NCBI GenBank assembly: GCA_963974485.1
Contig: CAXBBS010000002.1
Span: 124,001 to 188,000 of the forward strand
DNA from: JAALKW01 sp963974485
GTDB taxonomy: Bacteria; Pseudomonadota; Gammaproteobacteria; Legionellales; Legionellaceae
Direction: 5' to 3'
DNA length: 64,000 bases
The position numbers and the translations under genes are program-made. Position 1 is the first letter of the stretch; every line of letters starts with the position of its first letter. Below are positions 7,963 to 19,400 of the stretch, one piece after another. The notes beneath the pieces were generated by a model. The model did no database searches, was not told the DNA's origin, and was given only the letters and a program-made list of their open reading frames with translations.

Positions 7963-8733
7963 TTAAGGCGTATGCGGAGTAGCTCGAGCAAAGCTATCAT
8001 CAGAATAAACAGACTCATTAGAACACTCATCTATAGAAATTTGCTTATGTAAAGCACGATTTAAAGCATCTTGCTTTTGATTAACCTGCTCAATAACATT
8101 TTTTAAATCATCGCGCGCTTGTCGAATATCAATAACTTCTTGAGGTGAATAGGGAACTTGAAAAAAGAATGGGCGATGTATAAACCTATCTGCTAAATTG
8201 TTTTTATTACTTTGATAGCCCAGCAAACGTGTCATAACATCTAACAAATCTCGAATAGTATGAATTAAATAATAAGCGCATTGATATAATCTTCGATTTT
8301 CTTCGTTATCCGCTCCACCCGCTCCTTCAACATGTAATTCATCCACACACTGTAAATTATTAGCACATGTTGCAATCCTTGCCTCAAAATCGACATGTTC
8401 AAACCCTTCCTCAAAGCCCGGGTTATGGTCAACTTGTAAACAAGAAAGGGCTAGTGATGTTGTCTCACATATTGTATCGAGCATATGTTTATCATCCACA
8501 CCCACAACATATTTTAAAAGTGTTGCTTTATACGTGCCTATTTCAGACTTTAAATTCGTTAGTTTAGCTTGAATATTTTGCCAATCACCGATTAAATGCT
8601 CTTTAATAATTTCAGCTTTTATAGATACAGACACAGGGCTTTCTTCCGAAAAAGTGACGCGCGTATCATCAGATTCTGCGGTGCACCAATCAATAAAAGA
8701 GAAAAAAGCATCTTCTAAATCACCTACATTCAT
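7963..8733 (-). CDS. helical orphan protein, function unknown
   Basis: A 256-residue, mainly alpha-helical and acidic protein with no signal peptide or membrane span. The C-terminal third, from about residue 198, is a likely coiled coil (IRQARDDLKNVIEQVNQKQD) and ends in a Ser/Asp-rich tail. I do not recognise it. The start is supported by GGAGTGG about 7 nt before the ATG. It sits with the two tandem paralogues on the same strand, upstream of both, but shares no clear similarity with them. It is a candidate accessory or effector gene. Confidence 0.6.
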   Translation of the reverse strand: MNVGDLEDAFFSFIDWCTAESDDTRVTFSEESPVSVSIKAEIIKEHLIGDWQNIQAKLTNLKSEIGTYKATLLKYVVGVDDKHMLDTICETTSLALSCLQVDHNPGFEEGFEHVDFEARIATCANNLQCVDELHVEGAGGADNEENRRLYQCAYYLIHTIRDLLDVMTRLLGYQSNKNNLADRFIHRPFFFQVPYSPQEVIDIRQARDDLKNVIEQVNQKQDALNRALHKQISIDECSNESVYSDDSFARATPHTP

Positions 8734-8874
8734 GCAACCACTCCAAAAAAGTTCAAATTAAATTTTCTTTATTGAGATTGAAAATCGCACAATCACATCG
8801 ATCTAACAACCTGTTTTCCACACTTCACGTGCTGTATACTGGCTTGCATATTGCTTTAGCCTAATACGATACTT

Positions 8875-11800
8875 ATGAACTTTATCACGTTACTTCCTGA
8901 TTCTCCCCCTCCCCAAGCGCGTTGGGGACAACTCCACGGTCCAGCTCTAGCTATTGCATTAGCCGAATGGTGTCAAAAAATATCGGGGATCAAAATACTG
9001 ATCACGCAAAACCATCTTGCGGCATCTGAATTACGTGATGATTTACGCTTTTTATTAAAACATAGCTCGATAAAGCAAGAACTTTTACTTTTTCCTGACT
9101 GGGAAACGCTGCCTTATGATCAATTTTCTCCTCATCAAGATATTATTTCAGACCGGCTTTTTGTACTCAGTCAAATACAGCTTGGGCATGATTTAATTAT
9201 TATTGCCTCAGCCAGCACGCTGATGCATCGTTTGTGTCCGCCTGAATTTTTAAACAGCCATGCACTTATACTTAAAGAAAATCAAAAATTTGAACTTGAA
9301 CCGTTTAGGCAGAGTTTAATTAGCGCAGGTTATCGAGCGGTTAATAACGTACTTGAACACGGTGAGTTCGCCGTGCGCGGTGGTATTTTAGATCTCTTTC
9401 CGATGGGAAGTAACAAACCGTTTCGTATAGAACGCTTTGATGACCGCATTGAAAGCATTCGGCGATTTGATCCAGAAACACAACGCACCATCGAAAAATT
9501 AGCACAGGTGCGTATTTTGCCTGCACGCGAATGCCCTGTGAGCGAAGCGGGTATTGCACAATTCAGGCGCTCTTTTCGAGAAGCATTTTCTGGTAATCCA
9601 AGCTTGTGCAGTATTTACGAATCAGTCAGTAACGGTGAATTTCCTCATGGTATTGAGTATTATTTACCGCTCTTTTTTGAAAAAACCGCGACGCTTTTTG
9701 ACTATTTGCCTAAAAACTCTCATATCGCGCTCATCGAGTCGGTCCAATCACACGCAGAGCAATTTTGGGATGATGTCAACACTCGCTTCACTCAGCGTGA
9801 GTTTGACCCAACGCGCCCACCCCTGCCACCCAAAACCTGTTTTTTAAATGCGATTGAATTATTCACGCATATCAAGCCTTTCAACCCGATTCGCGTGCAG
9901 CACGCAGCGCTGTCGACCAAAACAAGTCATCTTAATTTTGAAACACACGAAGCACCTAAAATTCCTGTCGACCGAAAACTTGATAAACCTCTCACAAATT
10001 TGCGTACGTATTTAAACACCACACAACATCGCGTGCTCTTCATGGTGGAAAGTACAGGGCGCCGAGAAGCTTTACTCGATTTGTTAAAAACAGAAGAAAT
10101 TCATCCCGTAACCTATGCATCTTGGGCCGCGTTTATTGAAACGGACACGCTTCTTGGTATTGTCGTCGGGCCTTTTTATGAAGGCACCGAACTACCCAAA
10201 CATGCACTTTCTATCATCACAGAATCTCAATTATTTGCTGAGCAATCCACACCTCAACAACGCGCTAAAAATACGCGAGCTGTTGATCCCAATGTCATGA
10301 TTCGGGATCTCGCCGAGCTTCGTGTGGGCGCACCCCTTGTTCATCTAGATTTTGGTGTGGGTCGTTATCTTGGTCTTCAAACCATCGAAAACCAAGGCAT
10401 TGTGAGCGAGTTTATTATTTTATCGTACGCCAACGATGATAAAATCTACGTCCCTGTTACCGCGTTACATGTCTTAAGTCGTTATACAGGCGCTGATAGC
10501 GATCACGCGCCCTTGCATCGATTAGGTTCTGATCAATGGCAAAAAGAACGGAAAAAAGCCGCTGAAAAAATTAACGATGTTGCGGTTGAATTACTTGAGA
10601 TTCATGCTAAACGTGCCGCCAGCAAAGGCCATGCTCATCAATACGATCAACACGAATACCAACAGTTTGCTGCAGGGTTTCCGTTTGATGAAACGGTTGA
10701 CCAAACACGCGCTATTCAAGCAATTATGGATGATATGGGAGCCGAAAAGCCCATGGACAGGCTTATTTGCGGTGATGTGGGTTTTGGTAAAACAGAAGTC
10801 GCGATGCGGGCGGCATTTATGGCCATCCAAGGGGGAAAACAAGTCTGTGTATTGGCTCCCACGACCTTACTTGCAGGCCAGCATTTTGAAACATTTCGCG
10901 ATCGCTTCTCTGAGTTTCCAATCACACTCGAGCTACTCTCGCGTTTTAAAACCACCAAAGAAGCCGCATCCACCATTGAAAAACTCAAACAAGGTAAACT
11001 TGATTTGGTCATAGGAACACACAAGCTCTTACAAAAAGGCATTGGTTTTGATGATCTTGGTTTATTAATTATTGATGAAGAGCATCGTTTTGGTGTGAAA
11101 CAAAAAGAGCAAATAAAATCACTCCGTGCACATGTCGATATTTTATCGATGACAGCTACCCCTATTCCACGTACATTGAATATGGCGATGGCGGGTATTC
11201 GTGATATCTCATTGATTGCAACACCACCCGCCAAACGCCTTTCGATTAAGACGTTTTGGCAAGAGAAAAACAACACGGTAATTCGTGAAGCGATGCTGCG
11301 TGAAATTTTACGTGGCGGCCAAGTGTTCTTCTTACATAATAACGTACAGACTATTGCTCGAATTGCCGAAGAGCTTCAAAAATTAGTACCTGAGGCCAAA
11401 GTACAACTGGCTCATGGTCAAATGCGTGAGCGTGAACTTGAGCGCGTGATGTCTGATTTTTATCATCATCGGTTTAACGTCTTAGTTTGTACCACAATTA
11501 TTGAAACAGGGATTGATATCCCAACAGCCAATACAATTTTAATTGATAAAGCCGATCACTTTGGTTTAGCTCAACTCCATCAGCTCCGAGGTCGTGTAGG
11601 GCGATCGCATCACCAAGCTTACGCGTATTTGCTGACACCCAAAGATGATTTACTCACACCGGATGCTAAAAAGCGCTTAGAAGCCATCACATCTTTTGAA
11701 GCTTTAGGCGCAGGTTTTTTACTTGCAACCCACGATCTTGAGATTCGAGGCGCTGGCGAGCTCTTGGGCGATGAGCAAAGCGGTAATATGCACGCGATTG

Positions 11801-12321
11801 GATTTAATTTATACATGGAGATGCTTGAGCGCGCTGTGGACGCGCTCAAATCAGGCAAAATACCCGAGCTGAATGCGCCGGCCCCCCAAGGCCCCGAAAT
11901 CGAGCTGCGTATCAGTGCGATTATTCCTGAAGATTACGTCGGTGATATTCACACGCGTTTAACCCTCTATAAACGCATCACCCATGCAAAAGATGCTGAG
12001 GCCTTACGTGAGCTTCAAATTGAGTTTATTGATCGCTTTGGTCTCTTGCCTGAGCCCGTAAAGCATCTATTTTCGCTCACTCACCTCAGAGCTTTAGCTG
12101 AAACACTCGGCATTGTTCGTATTGCAGGCTCCACTGAACATGCGCGCATTGAATTTAATCAAACTCCCAAGATAGATTCGGCTAAACTGATTAAACTTAT
12201 TCAAACCGAATATAAGCAACATCAATTGGATGGTCCGAATAAACTTAAATATGTATTTAATAAACAAACGTCAGAGGCGCGTATTGATGAGATTAAAGCG
12301 CTTTTATTAAGGCTTGCGTAG
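8875..12321 (+). CDS. mfd: transcription-repair coupling factor Mfd
   Basis: Removes RNA polymerase stalled at DNA lesions and recruits UvrA. The 1148-residue length is typical. Domains in order: UvrB-like UvrA-binding region (about 1-340), RNA polymerase-interacting CarD-like domain (about 475-560, LRVGAPLVHLDFGVGRYLGL), RecG-like translocase, and a TRCF C-terminal domain (about 980-1120). Visible helicase motifs are Walker A GFGKT (residues 636-640), DEEH (734-737), TATPIPRTL, and motif VI LRGRVGRS. No ribosome binding site stands out before the ATG. Confidence 0.97.
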   Translation: MNFITLLPDSPPPQARWGQLHGPALAIALAEWCQKISGIKILITQNHLAASELRDDLRFLLKHSSIKQELLLFPDWETLPYDQFSPHQDIISDRLFVLSQIQLGHDLIIIASASTLMHRLCPPEFLNSHALILKENQKFELEPFRQSLISAGYRAVNNVLEHGEFAVRGGILDLFPMGSNKPFRIERFDDRIESIRRFDPETQRTIEKLAQVRILPARECPVSEAGIAQFRRSFREAFSGNPSLCSIYESVSNGEFPHGIEYYLPLFFEKTATLFDYLPKNSHIALIESVQSHAEQFWDDVNTRFTQREFDPTRPPLPPKTCFLNAIELFTHIKPFNPIRVQHAALSTKTSHLNFETHEAPKIPVDRKLDKPLTNLRTYLNTTQHRVLFMVESTGRREALLDLLKTEEIHPVTYASWAAFIETDTLLGIVVGPFYEGTELPKHALSIITESQLFAEQSTPQQRAKNTRAVDPNVMIRDLAELRVGAPLVHLDFGVGRYLGLQTIENQGIVSEFIILSYANDDKIYVPVTALHVLSRYTGADSDHAPLHRLGSDQWQKERKKAAEKINDVAVELLEIHAKRAASKGHAHQYDQHEYQQFAAGFPFDETVDQTRAIQAIMDDMGAEKPMDRLICGDVGFGKTEVAMRAAFMAIQGGKQVCVLAPTTLLAGQHFETFRDRFSEFPITLELLSRFKTTKEAASTIEKLKQGKLDLVIGTHKLLQKGIGFDDLGLLIIDEEHRFGVKQKEQIKSLRAHVDILSMTATPIPRTLNMAMAGIRDISLIATPPAKRLSIKTFWQEKNNTVIREAMLREILRGGQVFFLHNNVQTIARIAEELQKLVPEAKVQLAHGQMRERELERVMSDFYHHRFNVLVCTTIIETGIDIPTANTILIDKADHFGLAQLHQLRGRVGRSHHQAYAYLLTPKDDLLTPDAKKRLEAITSFEALGAGFLLATHDLEIRGAGELLGDEQSGNMHAIGFNLYMEMLERAVDALKSGKIPELNAPAPQGPEIELRISAIIPEDYVGDIHTRLTLYKRITHAKDAEALRELQIEFIDRFGLLPEPVKHLFSLTHLRALAETLGIVRIAGSTEHARIEFNQTPKIDSAKLIKLIQTEYKQHQLDGPNKLKYVFNKQTSEARIDEIKALLLRLA

Positions 12322-12349
12322 ATTATAATTTATAAAAAGGACTTAACGC

Positions 12350-13987
12350 ATGGAACAGGAAGAAGATAACACGATGGCCTATGATGTTATTATTGTAGGT
12401 GCTGGACCTGCCGGGCTTGCCGCGGCAATTCGCCTTAAACAACAAGCTAAGCAAAATAATCAAGAAATCACCGTATGTATCTTAGAAAAAGGCGCACAGG
12501 TGGGTTCTCACTTATTATCAGGCGCGGTGCTTGATCCTAAAAGCTTAAAAACCTTACTCCCAGACACCTGGCAAGACGCGCCGTTGCAAACGCCTGTTAC
12601 TGACGATAAATTTTATTTTTTAAACTCAAAGCGAGCCTATCGTCTGCCTACACCACCCCAAATGCGTAACACCCATCATTATATTATCAGCCTCAGTGAG
12701 CTAGGTCGGTTTTTAGCAACTCAAGCCGAAGCTTTAGGCTGCGAAATTTACTCAGGATTTGCTGCCACTGAGTTGCTTGTGGGTGATCAAGATGAAATTA
12801 ATGGCGTGTCTACAGGTCCTGTCGGCACAAATAAGTCAGGTGAAAAAACATCAAATTACCAACCAGGCATGTATTTGCACGCAAAACAGACGTTGTTTGC
12901 TGAAGGTTGCCGTGGTGAATTGAGTCAGCAGCTGATGGCTAAATTTAACTTACGAAAAAACGTTCAACCTCAAACCTACGGTTTAGGGATTAAAGAAATA
13001 TGGCGTGTTACCCCTGAAAAACATAACCTAGGTGAAGTCGTACATACCGTGGGTTGGCCGCTCGATAATAAGACGTACGGTGGTTCGTTTATCTATCATA
13101 TGAACGATCATAAGATCGCTCTTGGTTTTGTGGTCGGTCTTGATTTCCCAAACCCATGGCTCAGCCCGTTTGAAGAAATGCAGCGCTTTAAAACACATGC
13201 TTTTATCCGTGACTTACTCAAAGACGGCGAGCGATTATCCTACGGAGCACGCGCTTTAAACGAAGGAGGCTGGCAAAGCATTCCTAAGCTTACATTTCCT
13301 GGCGGTGCGCTTGTTGGCGACGCCGCAGGCTTTTTAAACGTCCCTAAAATCAAAGGCATTCATGCGGCCATTCAATCGGGTATACTTGCTGCTGATGCTT
13401 GCGCTGAATTATTGCAAGATAAAGCATCAAACAGCCTTGAGATAACAAGCTACACCAAGCAATTTAAACAATCATGGCTTGCTAAAGAGCTTTATGCCGC
13501 GCGTAATATTCGTCCAGCATTTAAGTATGGGTTATTTGCAGGACTTGCCAATGCTGCCTTTGAGACGTATATCACACGAGGGCATACGCCCTGGACACTC
13601 AGCCACCATACCGATCATACAACGCTGATGCAAGCTAGCAAAGCGCCAAAAATAAATTATCCGAAGCCTGACAACAAACTCACCTTTGATAGACTTTCAT
13701 CCGTGTATTTAACCAATACGCATCATGAAGAAAATCAACCTGCGCATTTAAAATTAAAAAATCCTGAGCTTGCTATAACCATCAATTATGCTGAGTATGC
13801 TTCACCAGAGACCCGTTATTGTCCTGCTGCTGTATATGAAATCATTCAAGAAAACAATAAACCAAAATTAAAAATTAATGCCGCAAATTGCATTCACTGC
13901 AAAACCTGCGATATCAAAGATCCTAAACAAAATATTGTTTGGACCGCCCCAGAAGGTGGCGGCGGACCTAATTACGTGGATATGTAA
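12350..13987 (+). CDS. electron transfer flavoprotein-ubiquinone oxidoreductase
   Basis: Passes electrons from reduced ETF, produced by acyl-CoA and amine dehydrogenases, to ubiquinone at the inner membrane. The 545-residue protein starts with an FAD-binding VIIVGAGPAGLAAAI. The mid-region LVGDAAGFLNVPKIKGIH is typical of the family. A C-terminal 4Fe-4S domain holds YCPAAVYEI and NCIHCKTCDIKDP, followed by TAPEGGGGPNY. AAGGA lies 8 nt before the ATG at 12350. A second in-frame ATG at 12374 is also possible. It begins 28 bp after mfd. Its presence implies beta-oxidation or related FAD dehydrogenases elsewhere in the genome. Confidence 0.95.
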   Translation: MEQEEDNTMAYDVIIVGAGPAGLAAAIRLKQQAKQNNQEITVCILEKGAQVGSHLLSGAVLDPKSLKTLLPDTWQDAPLQTPVTDDKFYFLNSKRAYRLPTPPQMRNTHHYIISLSELGRFLATQAEALGCEIYSGFAATELLVGDQDEINGVSTGPVGTNKSGEKTSNYQPGMYLHAKQTLFAEGCRGELSQQLMAKFNLRKNVQPQTYGLGIKEIWRVTPEKHNLGEVVHTVGWPLDNKTYGGSFIYHMNDHKIALGFVVGLDFPNPWLSPFEEMQRFKTHAFIRDLLKDGERLSYGARALNEGGWQSIPKLTFPGGALVGDAAGFLNVPKIKGIHAAIQSGILAADACAELLQDKASNSLEITSYTKQFKQSWLAKELYAARNIRPAFKYGLFAGLANAAFETYITRGHTPWTLSHHTDHTTLMQASKAPKINYPKPDNKLTFDRLSSVYLTNTHHEENQPAHLKLKNPELAITINYAEYASPETRYCPAAVYEIIQENNKPKLKINAANCIHCKTCDIKDPKQNIVWTAPEGGGGPNYVDM

Positions 13988-13994
13988 GCTTGTT

Positions 13995-15437
13995 TTAAGC
14001 CTGCGTACCACCCACGGTCAGACTATCGATTTTCAAGGTAGGCTGGCCGACCCCAACAGGAACCGATTGCCCGTCTTTACCACAAACACCAATGCCGGGA
14101 TCAAGTGCCAAGTCATTACCTATCATACTAATTTTTTTCATGACATCCGGACCATTACCAATCAACGTCGCACCTTTGACGGGGCGCGTTACACGACCGT
14201 TTTCTATTAAATACGCCTCACTTGCTGAAAACACAAATTGCCCCGAGGTAATATCAACCTGGCCGCCTGAAAAATTAACAGCGTACAACCCGCGCTTCAC
14301 GGATTGAATCATTTCATCGGGATGATAATTACCTGCAAGCATGTAAGTGTTCGTCATACGGGGCATAGGCACATGTGAATAGGACTCACGGCGGCAGTTT
14401 CCCGTAGGGTTCATGCCCATTAAGCGCGCATTAAGTCGGTCTTGCATATAATTAACCAGCACGCCATCTTGGATAAGTGTGGTGCATTGTGTCGGTGTGC
14501 CTTCATCATCAATCGATAAAGAGCCGCGTCTATTTTCAAGCGTCCCATCATCCACCACCGTGACTCCACGCGCAGCCACTTGCTCACCGATTCGTCCAGA
14601 AAACGCGGATAAGCCTTTGCGATTAAAATCACCTTCAAGACCATGACCTACGGCCTCATGCAACAAAACTCCAGGCCAACCGGGGCCAAGTATCACCGGC
14701 ATGGTTCCGGCTGGTGCCGCGTCCGCATGTAAATTAACCAGTGCTTCGCGTACGGCTTCTTGTGCATAATGCACCGCACGTGATTGATCTAAAAAGAAAG
14801 CGTATCCCAAACGCCCACCGCCGCCACTTCGGGCGGATTCACGTCGTCCATTTTCTTCAACAATCACCGTTACGTGTACACTCACCATAGGGCGAACATC
14901 TGCCACGTATTGCCCGTGAATACCTGCGACGAGCACCACTTCATACACGCCTGTTAGCGATGCGTTGACTTGTATTACACGTGGATCTTCTGCTCTCGCT
15001 GCTTTATCAATCGTTTTAAGTAATTCAATTTTCTCTTGCTTGCTCATGCCTTCAATAGGATTTAAACCCACGTATCGCGCAATAGGCGCGCTTGAAATCT
15101 TAAGCGCTTGTGTCGGTGCACTTCCAGCTAACGCGATCGATCGCGCAGCATGTGCAGCGCGCTCCATACCTGGAAGATCAATATCATCACAATAGGCATA
15201 CCCTGTTTTTTCTTCACTGACCGCACGAATACCCACGCCACGGTCGATAGCATACGTCCCGCTTTTGACTTCGGAATCTTCTAAAAACCATGATTCGTAA
15301 TTAACGCTTTGAAAATATAAATCAGCATCATCAATTTTTTTATTTAAAAACGAATGCATCAAGCGCTCAAGACTCGACTCATCCAGCGATGCGGGTTTAA
15401 GTAATAATTCTTTTGCAATGTCTAATGCACCCGTCAT
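13995..15437 (-). CDS. tldD: metalloprotease TldD
   Basis: The TldD subunit of the TldD/TldE zinc protease, which in E. coli acts on microcin B17 and the antitoxin CcdA. The 480-residue length matches the family. The metal site HEAVGHGLEGDF is intact, with His260, Glu261 and His265 as zinc ligand, catalytic and zinc ligand residues. It lies 11 bp downstream of a nitrilase-family gene on the same strand, a pairing I recall from other gammaproteobacteria. It is convergent with the ETF-QO gene, 7 bp away. tldE/pmbA is not in the window. Confidence 0.95.
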   Translation of the reverse strand: MTGALDIAKELLLKPASLDESSLERLMHSFLNKKIDDADLYFQSVNYESWFLEDSEVKSGTYAIDRGVGIRAVSEEKTGYAYCDDIDLPGMERAAHAARSIALAGSAPTQALKISSAPIARYVGLNPIEGMSKQEKIELLKTIDKAARAEDPRVIQVNASLTGVYEVVLVAGIHGQYVADVRPMVSVHVTVIVEENGRRESARSGGGGRLGYAFFLDQSRAVHYAQEAVREALVNLHADAAPAGTMPVILGPGWPGVLLHEAVGHGLEGDFNRKGLSAFSGRIGEQVAARGVTVVDDGTLENRRGSLSIDDEGTPTQCTTLIQDGVLVNYMQDRLNARLMGMNPTGNCRRESYSHVPMPRMTNTYMLAGNYHPDEMIQSVKRGLYAVNFSGGQVDITSGQFVFSASEAYLIENGRVTRPVKGATLIGNGPDVMKKISMIGNDLALDPGIGVCGKDGQSVPVGVGQPTLKIDSLTVGGTQA

Positions 15438-15448
15438 ATCCAGCTCCT

Positions 15449-16252
15449 CTAAAGTATTCGGTGATCAAGGCACGGAAAAGCCGCGCGTCGTTCGTGTAAG
15501 TCGTTTAAATCAATATCAACAAAAATGAGCCCCGTGCCCTGTTTTATTTCTGAGACTATTTTACCCCAGGGGTCCACAATCAAACTATGCCCGAAGGTTT
15601 CGCGTCCATTCGCGTGCATGCCACCTTGATTCGAAGCCAGCATATAACTCATATTTTCAATCGCACGTGCTCGTAATAACGTATGCCAATGCGCAGCGCC
15701 AGTTGTCGCTGTAAATGCTGCAACCATCGTAAACACTTCAGCGCCTTGATTCACAAGATCGCGATATAACTCAGGAAACCTCACGTCATAACATACACTC
15801 AAGCCTAAGCGACCGATAGGTGTATCAATCACAACCGGTGTTTTTCCTGGGATACATGTTTTTGATTCTTCATAGGCTTCGCTATCGGATACACGCACAT
15901 CAAATAAATGAATTTTATCATAACGTGCAACTTGTGCGCCTTCGGCATTAAACACAAGTGAGCTCGCCCATACACGGCCATCTGGCGTTTTAAGCGGTAC
16001 CGTGCCTGCAACCACCCAAATATGATACTTACGCGATAAGTTGCTGAGCGTTTGCTGAATCAGACCGTTGCCTTCAGCTTCAGCCACAGCAAGCTTATCA
16101 GGCTCATGTCGCCCCATAAAGGCAAAGTTTTCGGGCAAGACTAAAAGCAGAGCACCTTTGGTCGAGGCTTTTGAGAATAATCCATCAAGCACGCTTAAGT
16201 TTTCATCTAAATTATCTGAAGAAACAAGCTGAGCTACCGCTACACGCCGCAT
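15449..16252 (-). CDS. carbon-nitrogen hydrolase, Nit1-like (probable deaminated glutathione amidase)
   Basis: A 267-residue nitrilase-superfamily enzyme with the catalytic triad visible: Glu41 (LPENF), Lys113 (YDKIHLFD) and Cys154 (LSVCYDVRFPELYR). The YDKIHLFDV and CYDVRFPELYR strings are typical of the Nit1/Nit2 branch, which hydrolyses deaminated glutathione, a transaminase side product. The exact substrate is inferred from the family. It is the first gene of a two-gene operon with tldD, divergent from the giant gene at 16408. Confidence 0.87.
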   Translation of the reverse strand: MRRVAVAQLVSSDNLDENLSVLDGLFSKASTKGALLLVLPENFAFMGRHEPDKLAVAEAEGNGLIQQTLSNLSRKYHIWVVAGTVPLKTPDGRVWASSLVFNAEGAQVARYDKIHLFDVRVSDSEAYEESKTCIPGKTPVVIDTPIGRLGLSVCYDVRFPELYRDLVNQGAEVFTMVAAFTATTGAAHWHTLLRARAIENMSYMLASNQGGMHANGRETFGHSLIVDPWGKIVSEIKQGTGLIFVDIDLNDLHERRAAFPCLDHRIL

Positions 16253-16345
16253 AAGACTCCTTTTTTGATAAAATTATGGTATCACACTTGGTTGGTATAG
16301 CCCATGCCAAGTATTAGGCTTAAGGGTCTGTTACAGCTCGATAAA

Positions 16346-16374
16346 TTGCAATATATGCCCACCATGTTTATAAT
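16346..16374 (+). promoter_or_regulatory. sigma70-type promoter of the giant SecA-like gene
   Basis: TTGCAA (16346-16351), a 17-bp spacer and a perfect TATAAT (16369-16374), ending 33 bp before the ATG at 16408. This suggests the long gene is expressed from its own promoter. Confidence 0.6.
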
Positions 16375-16407
16375 AAATCCTGTTTTGTTTTGTTATGACT
16401 ATCTATT

Positions 16408-19400
16408 ATGCCAACAAACACCGCGCAACTTAGCTCTGGCACACATAATAGTTTAGATATTACGCCGTTTATTCATCAGTGGATTGTGGCGTTCCGTGAG
16501 AATCGCGCAACGTTTTTAGTTGGGTCAGATTTCAATTTCACAGATACCCTGCCTACCTTGAGCCGCGCACTCGGCATAAATTCAGCAGAGCAGCTCCCCA
16601 CCATCTTTCACATTAACTTGTTGGGCTTGGCCGACTGGGAACAGGCGTGTGGCTTTCGTTGTGATACGCTCCCGAATTGGGAGCGGTTGTTAGCAAACAT
16701 CTTGCATTGGCTAGGATATATTCGAACTTATACTGATCATCTGCTTTATATTCATCATATTGATATTGTTCGAGTAGAAAACGATGTCGAGCCTCCTGAG
16801 CATGCTCGCCTCGGTGTCGATTATTTTGCGTACAACTCAGAAGAATTCGAATCCTATACAAAATTATTCTCATACCAGTTATCAAGAGCCTGTCTAAATG
16901 AGCAAGAAAGCATTTACTCGTTAACATTAAACCCAGAAAAAATATCACCGGACCACGTGATGTTATTTGCTTCTGTGCCCGAAGCTTCGTTTTATATTTA
17001 TAGCTCGCACGGTACAAACCAACAGCTCTTAAACCTACGATTCAATACAATAACAACACAAACGCGTCGAGATATCACGATTTTATTCGTTACAATAATA
17101 CGCAACCTCTCCGAGCATAAAGCCTTACGTGAATGCCGTATTATTATAGAAAATAGCGCGTTTGATAAGCCTGATATTCGCCAAGAAATACATCAAGAGA
17201 TAATAGAATTATTAAAAAAATATAACTGCCATGTCCTTCCCCATGTATTTTTACTCGTAGAGCCCAATAAGAACTGGGAGCTTGAATCACCGAACGAACA
17301 AGACCATGTGGGTGTTCAGTTTGTTCCTCTGAAACATAGCAGAGGCTATTATTTATCCTCTCCGACAATTGCAGCGACCGTGTTACGCACAGTTCAATCC
17401 AGTAAGCCGACACCTAGATTACCCGAACGTACTCACCAGGCATCGAGCCCAAAAGAACGACGTAACAGTGACTATGTTATCAAAACAGCTTCAGAAAAAA
17501 AGGCTCAGTATCGTGAGTCAAAACAACTTGACAAAACGGCACTAAAAACATCGACATGCCTGACACACACACATCTATTAGAAGAAACACAGTCCACGTC
17601 AAACGAGCACACACAAACACAAACCATGCAACAGCATGAAACGATGGATCAAGCTGTGACACAGCAACAGCAACAGCAGCTCAACAGCGGTTATTTCAAT
17701 CCTTTCCGAGACAAGACAAGCATGATGCAATTTTCCCGAAGCTTAATGCATCATGCTCGCTGGCGTTATGAACTGGATCGCGCAGAAGACGACAAGCTCT
17801 ACCATGACAATCACTTTTTAACGAAACACCACCATGACACACATTTTTGGCGACGTATTTCCGAAAGCCAAACGGTGTCCGATCGCATTACCTGGACCCT
17901 ATACGGACGCCATTACTTAGGACCTGAATTTCGCGGTTTAAAGCATGGATCGTTTATATATATGGATAACCTAATCAAAGATGACATTTTAGTTAATATT
18001 AAGCAACTGGCCGATGGTCTTGATCCAAGCGCCCAAGTCATTGATAAAGGGCCTGATGTATTGGCGATGACCGTACACTACCGACCCAGAACCTTAATTG
18101 GATATTCTGCACAAGTAACAAGCCATTCGAAAGATAAAATTTCAACCGTATTACCTATCCTAGCAAAAGGCTCAACATCATCGGGCTATCAAAACTTACT
18201 CTCCATCCCAGCTTTACTTCGAGATGACGACTTAGCTTTAGTGACATCAGAGCATAAGCGCACACAACTACTGGGAGCAGCACGGGCATGCATCCGCCTG
18301 TTTGACAACAAAGCATTAGCTCCTGATCCGAACTTAGCTCTAGTACAACTTCGTTTATTAATTGCATTTCACTGCAAAGAAAAAGATTTATCTAATTGGG
18401 ATAAATTTACTGAATACCTTGCTGATGCTCAGCGTGAGCATCTAAAAATTATGACCTATCTCATGGTCAGTGGCTATTCACAAAAATTACAGCATTTTAT
18501 CGATTTGCTGGACTGTCTGGCAGACCGCGACTTACTGGAGCATTTTTATTGCATTTATTTCAAATACGCGCAAACCATCACCGAGGTATCAGATCTACTC
18601 GACATTCATGTCGAGCGTTCGTTCAAAACCTCGTTCAGCATCAGCGCTGTATCGAGCAAGACCAGCAACATCAGTATGACCGAAGAAACAACAACGCCCC
18701 AAGCCGTCAGTCCATTCCTAACATTACTCATGCACACCGACCCCGTCGACCATAAGCATGAATGGGTACCGTACCACACGTTTGCCTATCATTTTTTAGT
18801 GCATGCTGCGCGACTTAACATAACAATTTGTCGGCAAGAGATGCAAAGTCTCAAACAAACATGGCTCAATATAGAACGGATGATTCTTGCTTACACACAA
18901 CAATCAACAGCAGAATCTCACCGATTATTAGGTTTATTTGTCACGCATTTATGTACCCAAGACGGTTTTTATTTACAACCTGTTTATTGCGCAAGTACGG
19001 TATTGTCAGGTTTAGAAAACGTCATATCTCAAGCTATTAAGCATAACACGCTCGAAGAGCAACTGCAGGAATGGGGTATATCACTCTTATGGACCGATGC
19101 TGTCTATATGCTAACGCATGATCACTTCAAGGTCGTTACACGAGATATGCAAGGCACGATTTCAAAACTTTATCTAAGTACCCATGTAGATAACGTTCAC
19201 ATTAGCGATCAATTTATGTCTAGCTATGCTATATGTGAGAATCAATTGCGTGCCTTATTACATGAGCAATGCACGAGTAAGACTGGCTATGAAACGTTAC
19301 ACATCAAAACGTTTCGCTACCTAGGCGGCACAACACTGAGAGAACCCATAGCGTTTTACCGTGCGCTTGCTCATGCAGAGTCCGAACAAACCGATCGTGT

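Noticed and set aside
10716..11276. 186-codon open frame on the minus strand inside mfd
   Set aside because: It lies wholly opposite the conserved helicase motifs of mfd, encodes a Ser/Cys-rich translation with no family features, and is a shadow of mfd codon bias.
13878..14210. 110-codon plus-strand frame between ETF-QO and tldD
   Set aside because: Covers the Fe-S domain of ETF-QO in another frame and the end of tldD on the opposite strand. Both real genes are intact.
17640..17690. Gln-rich run in the giant protein as a CAG repeat expansion or recombination site
   Set aside because: The run is short and its codons are mixed (CAA and CAG), so it is ordinary low-complexity sequence.
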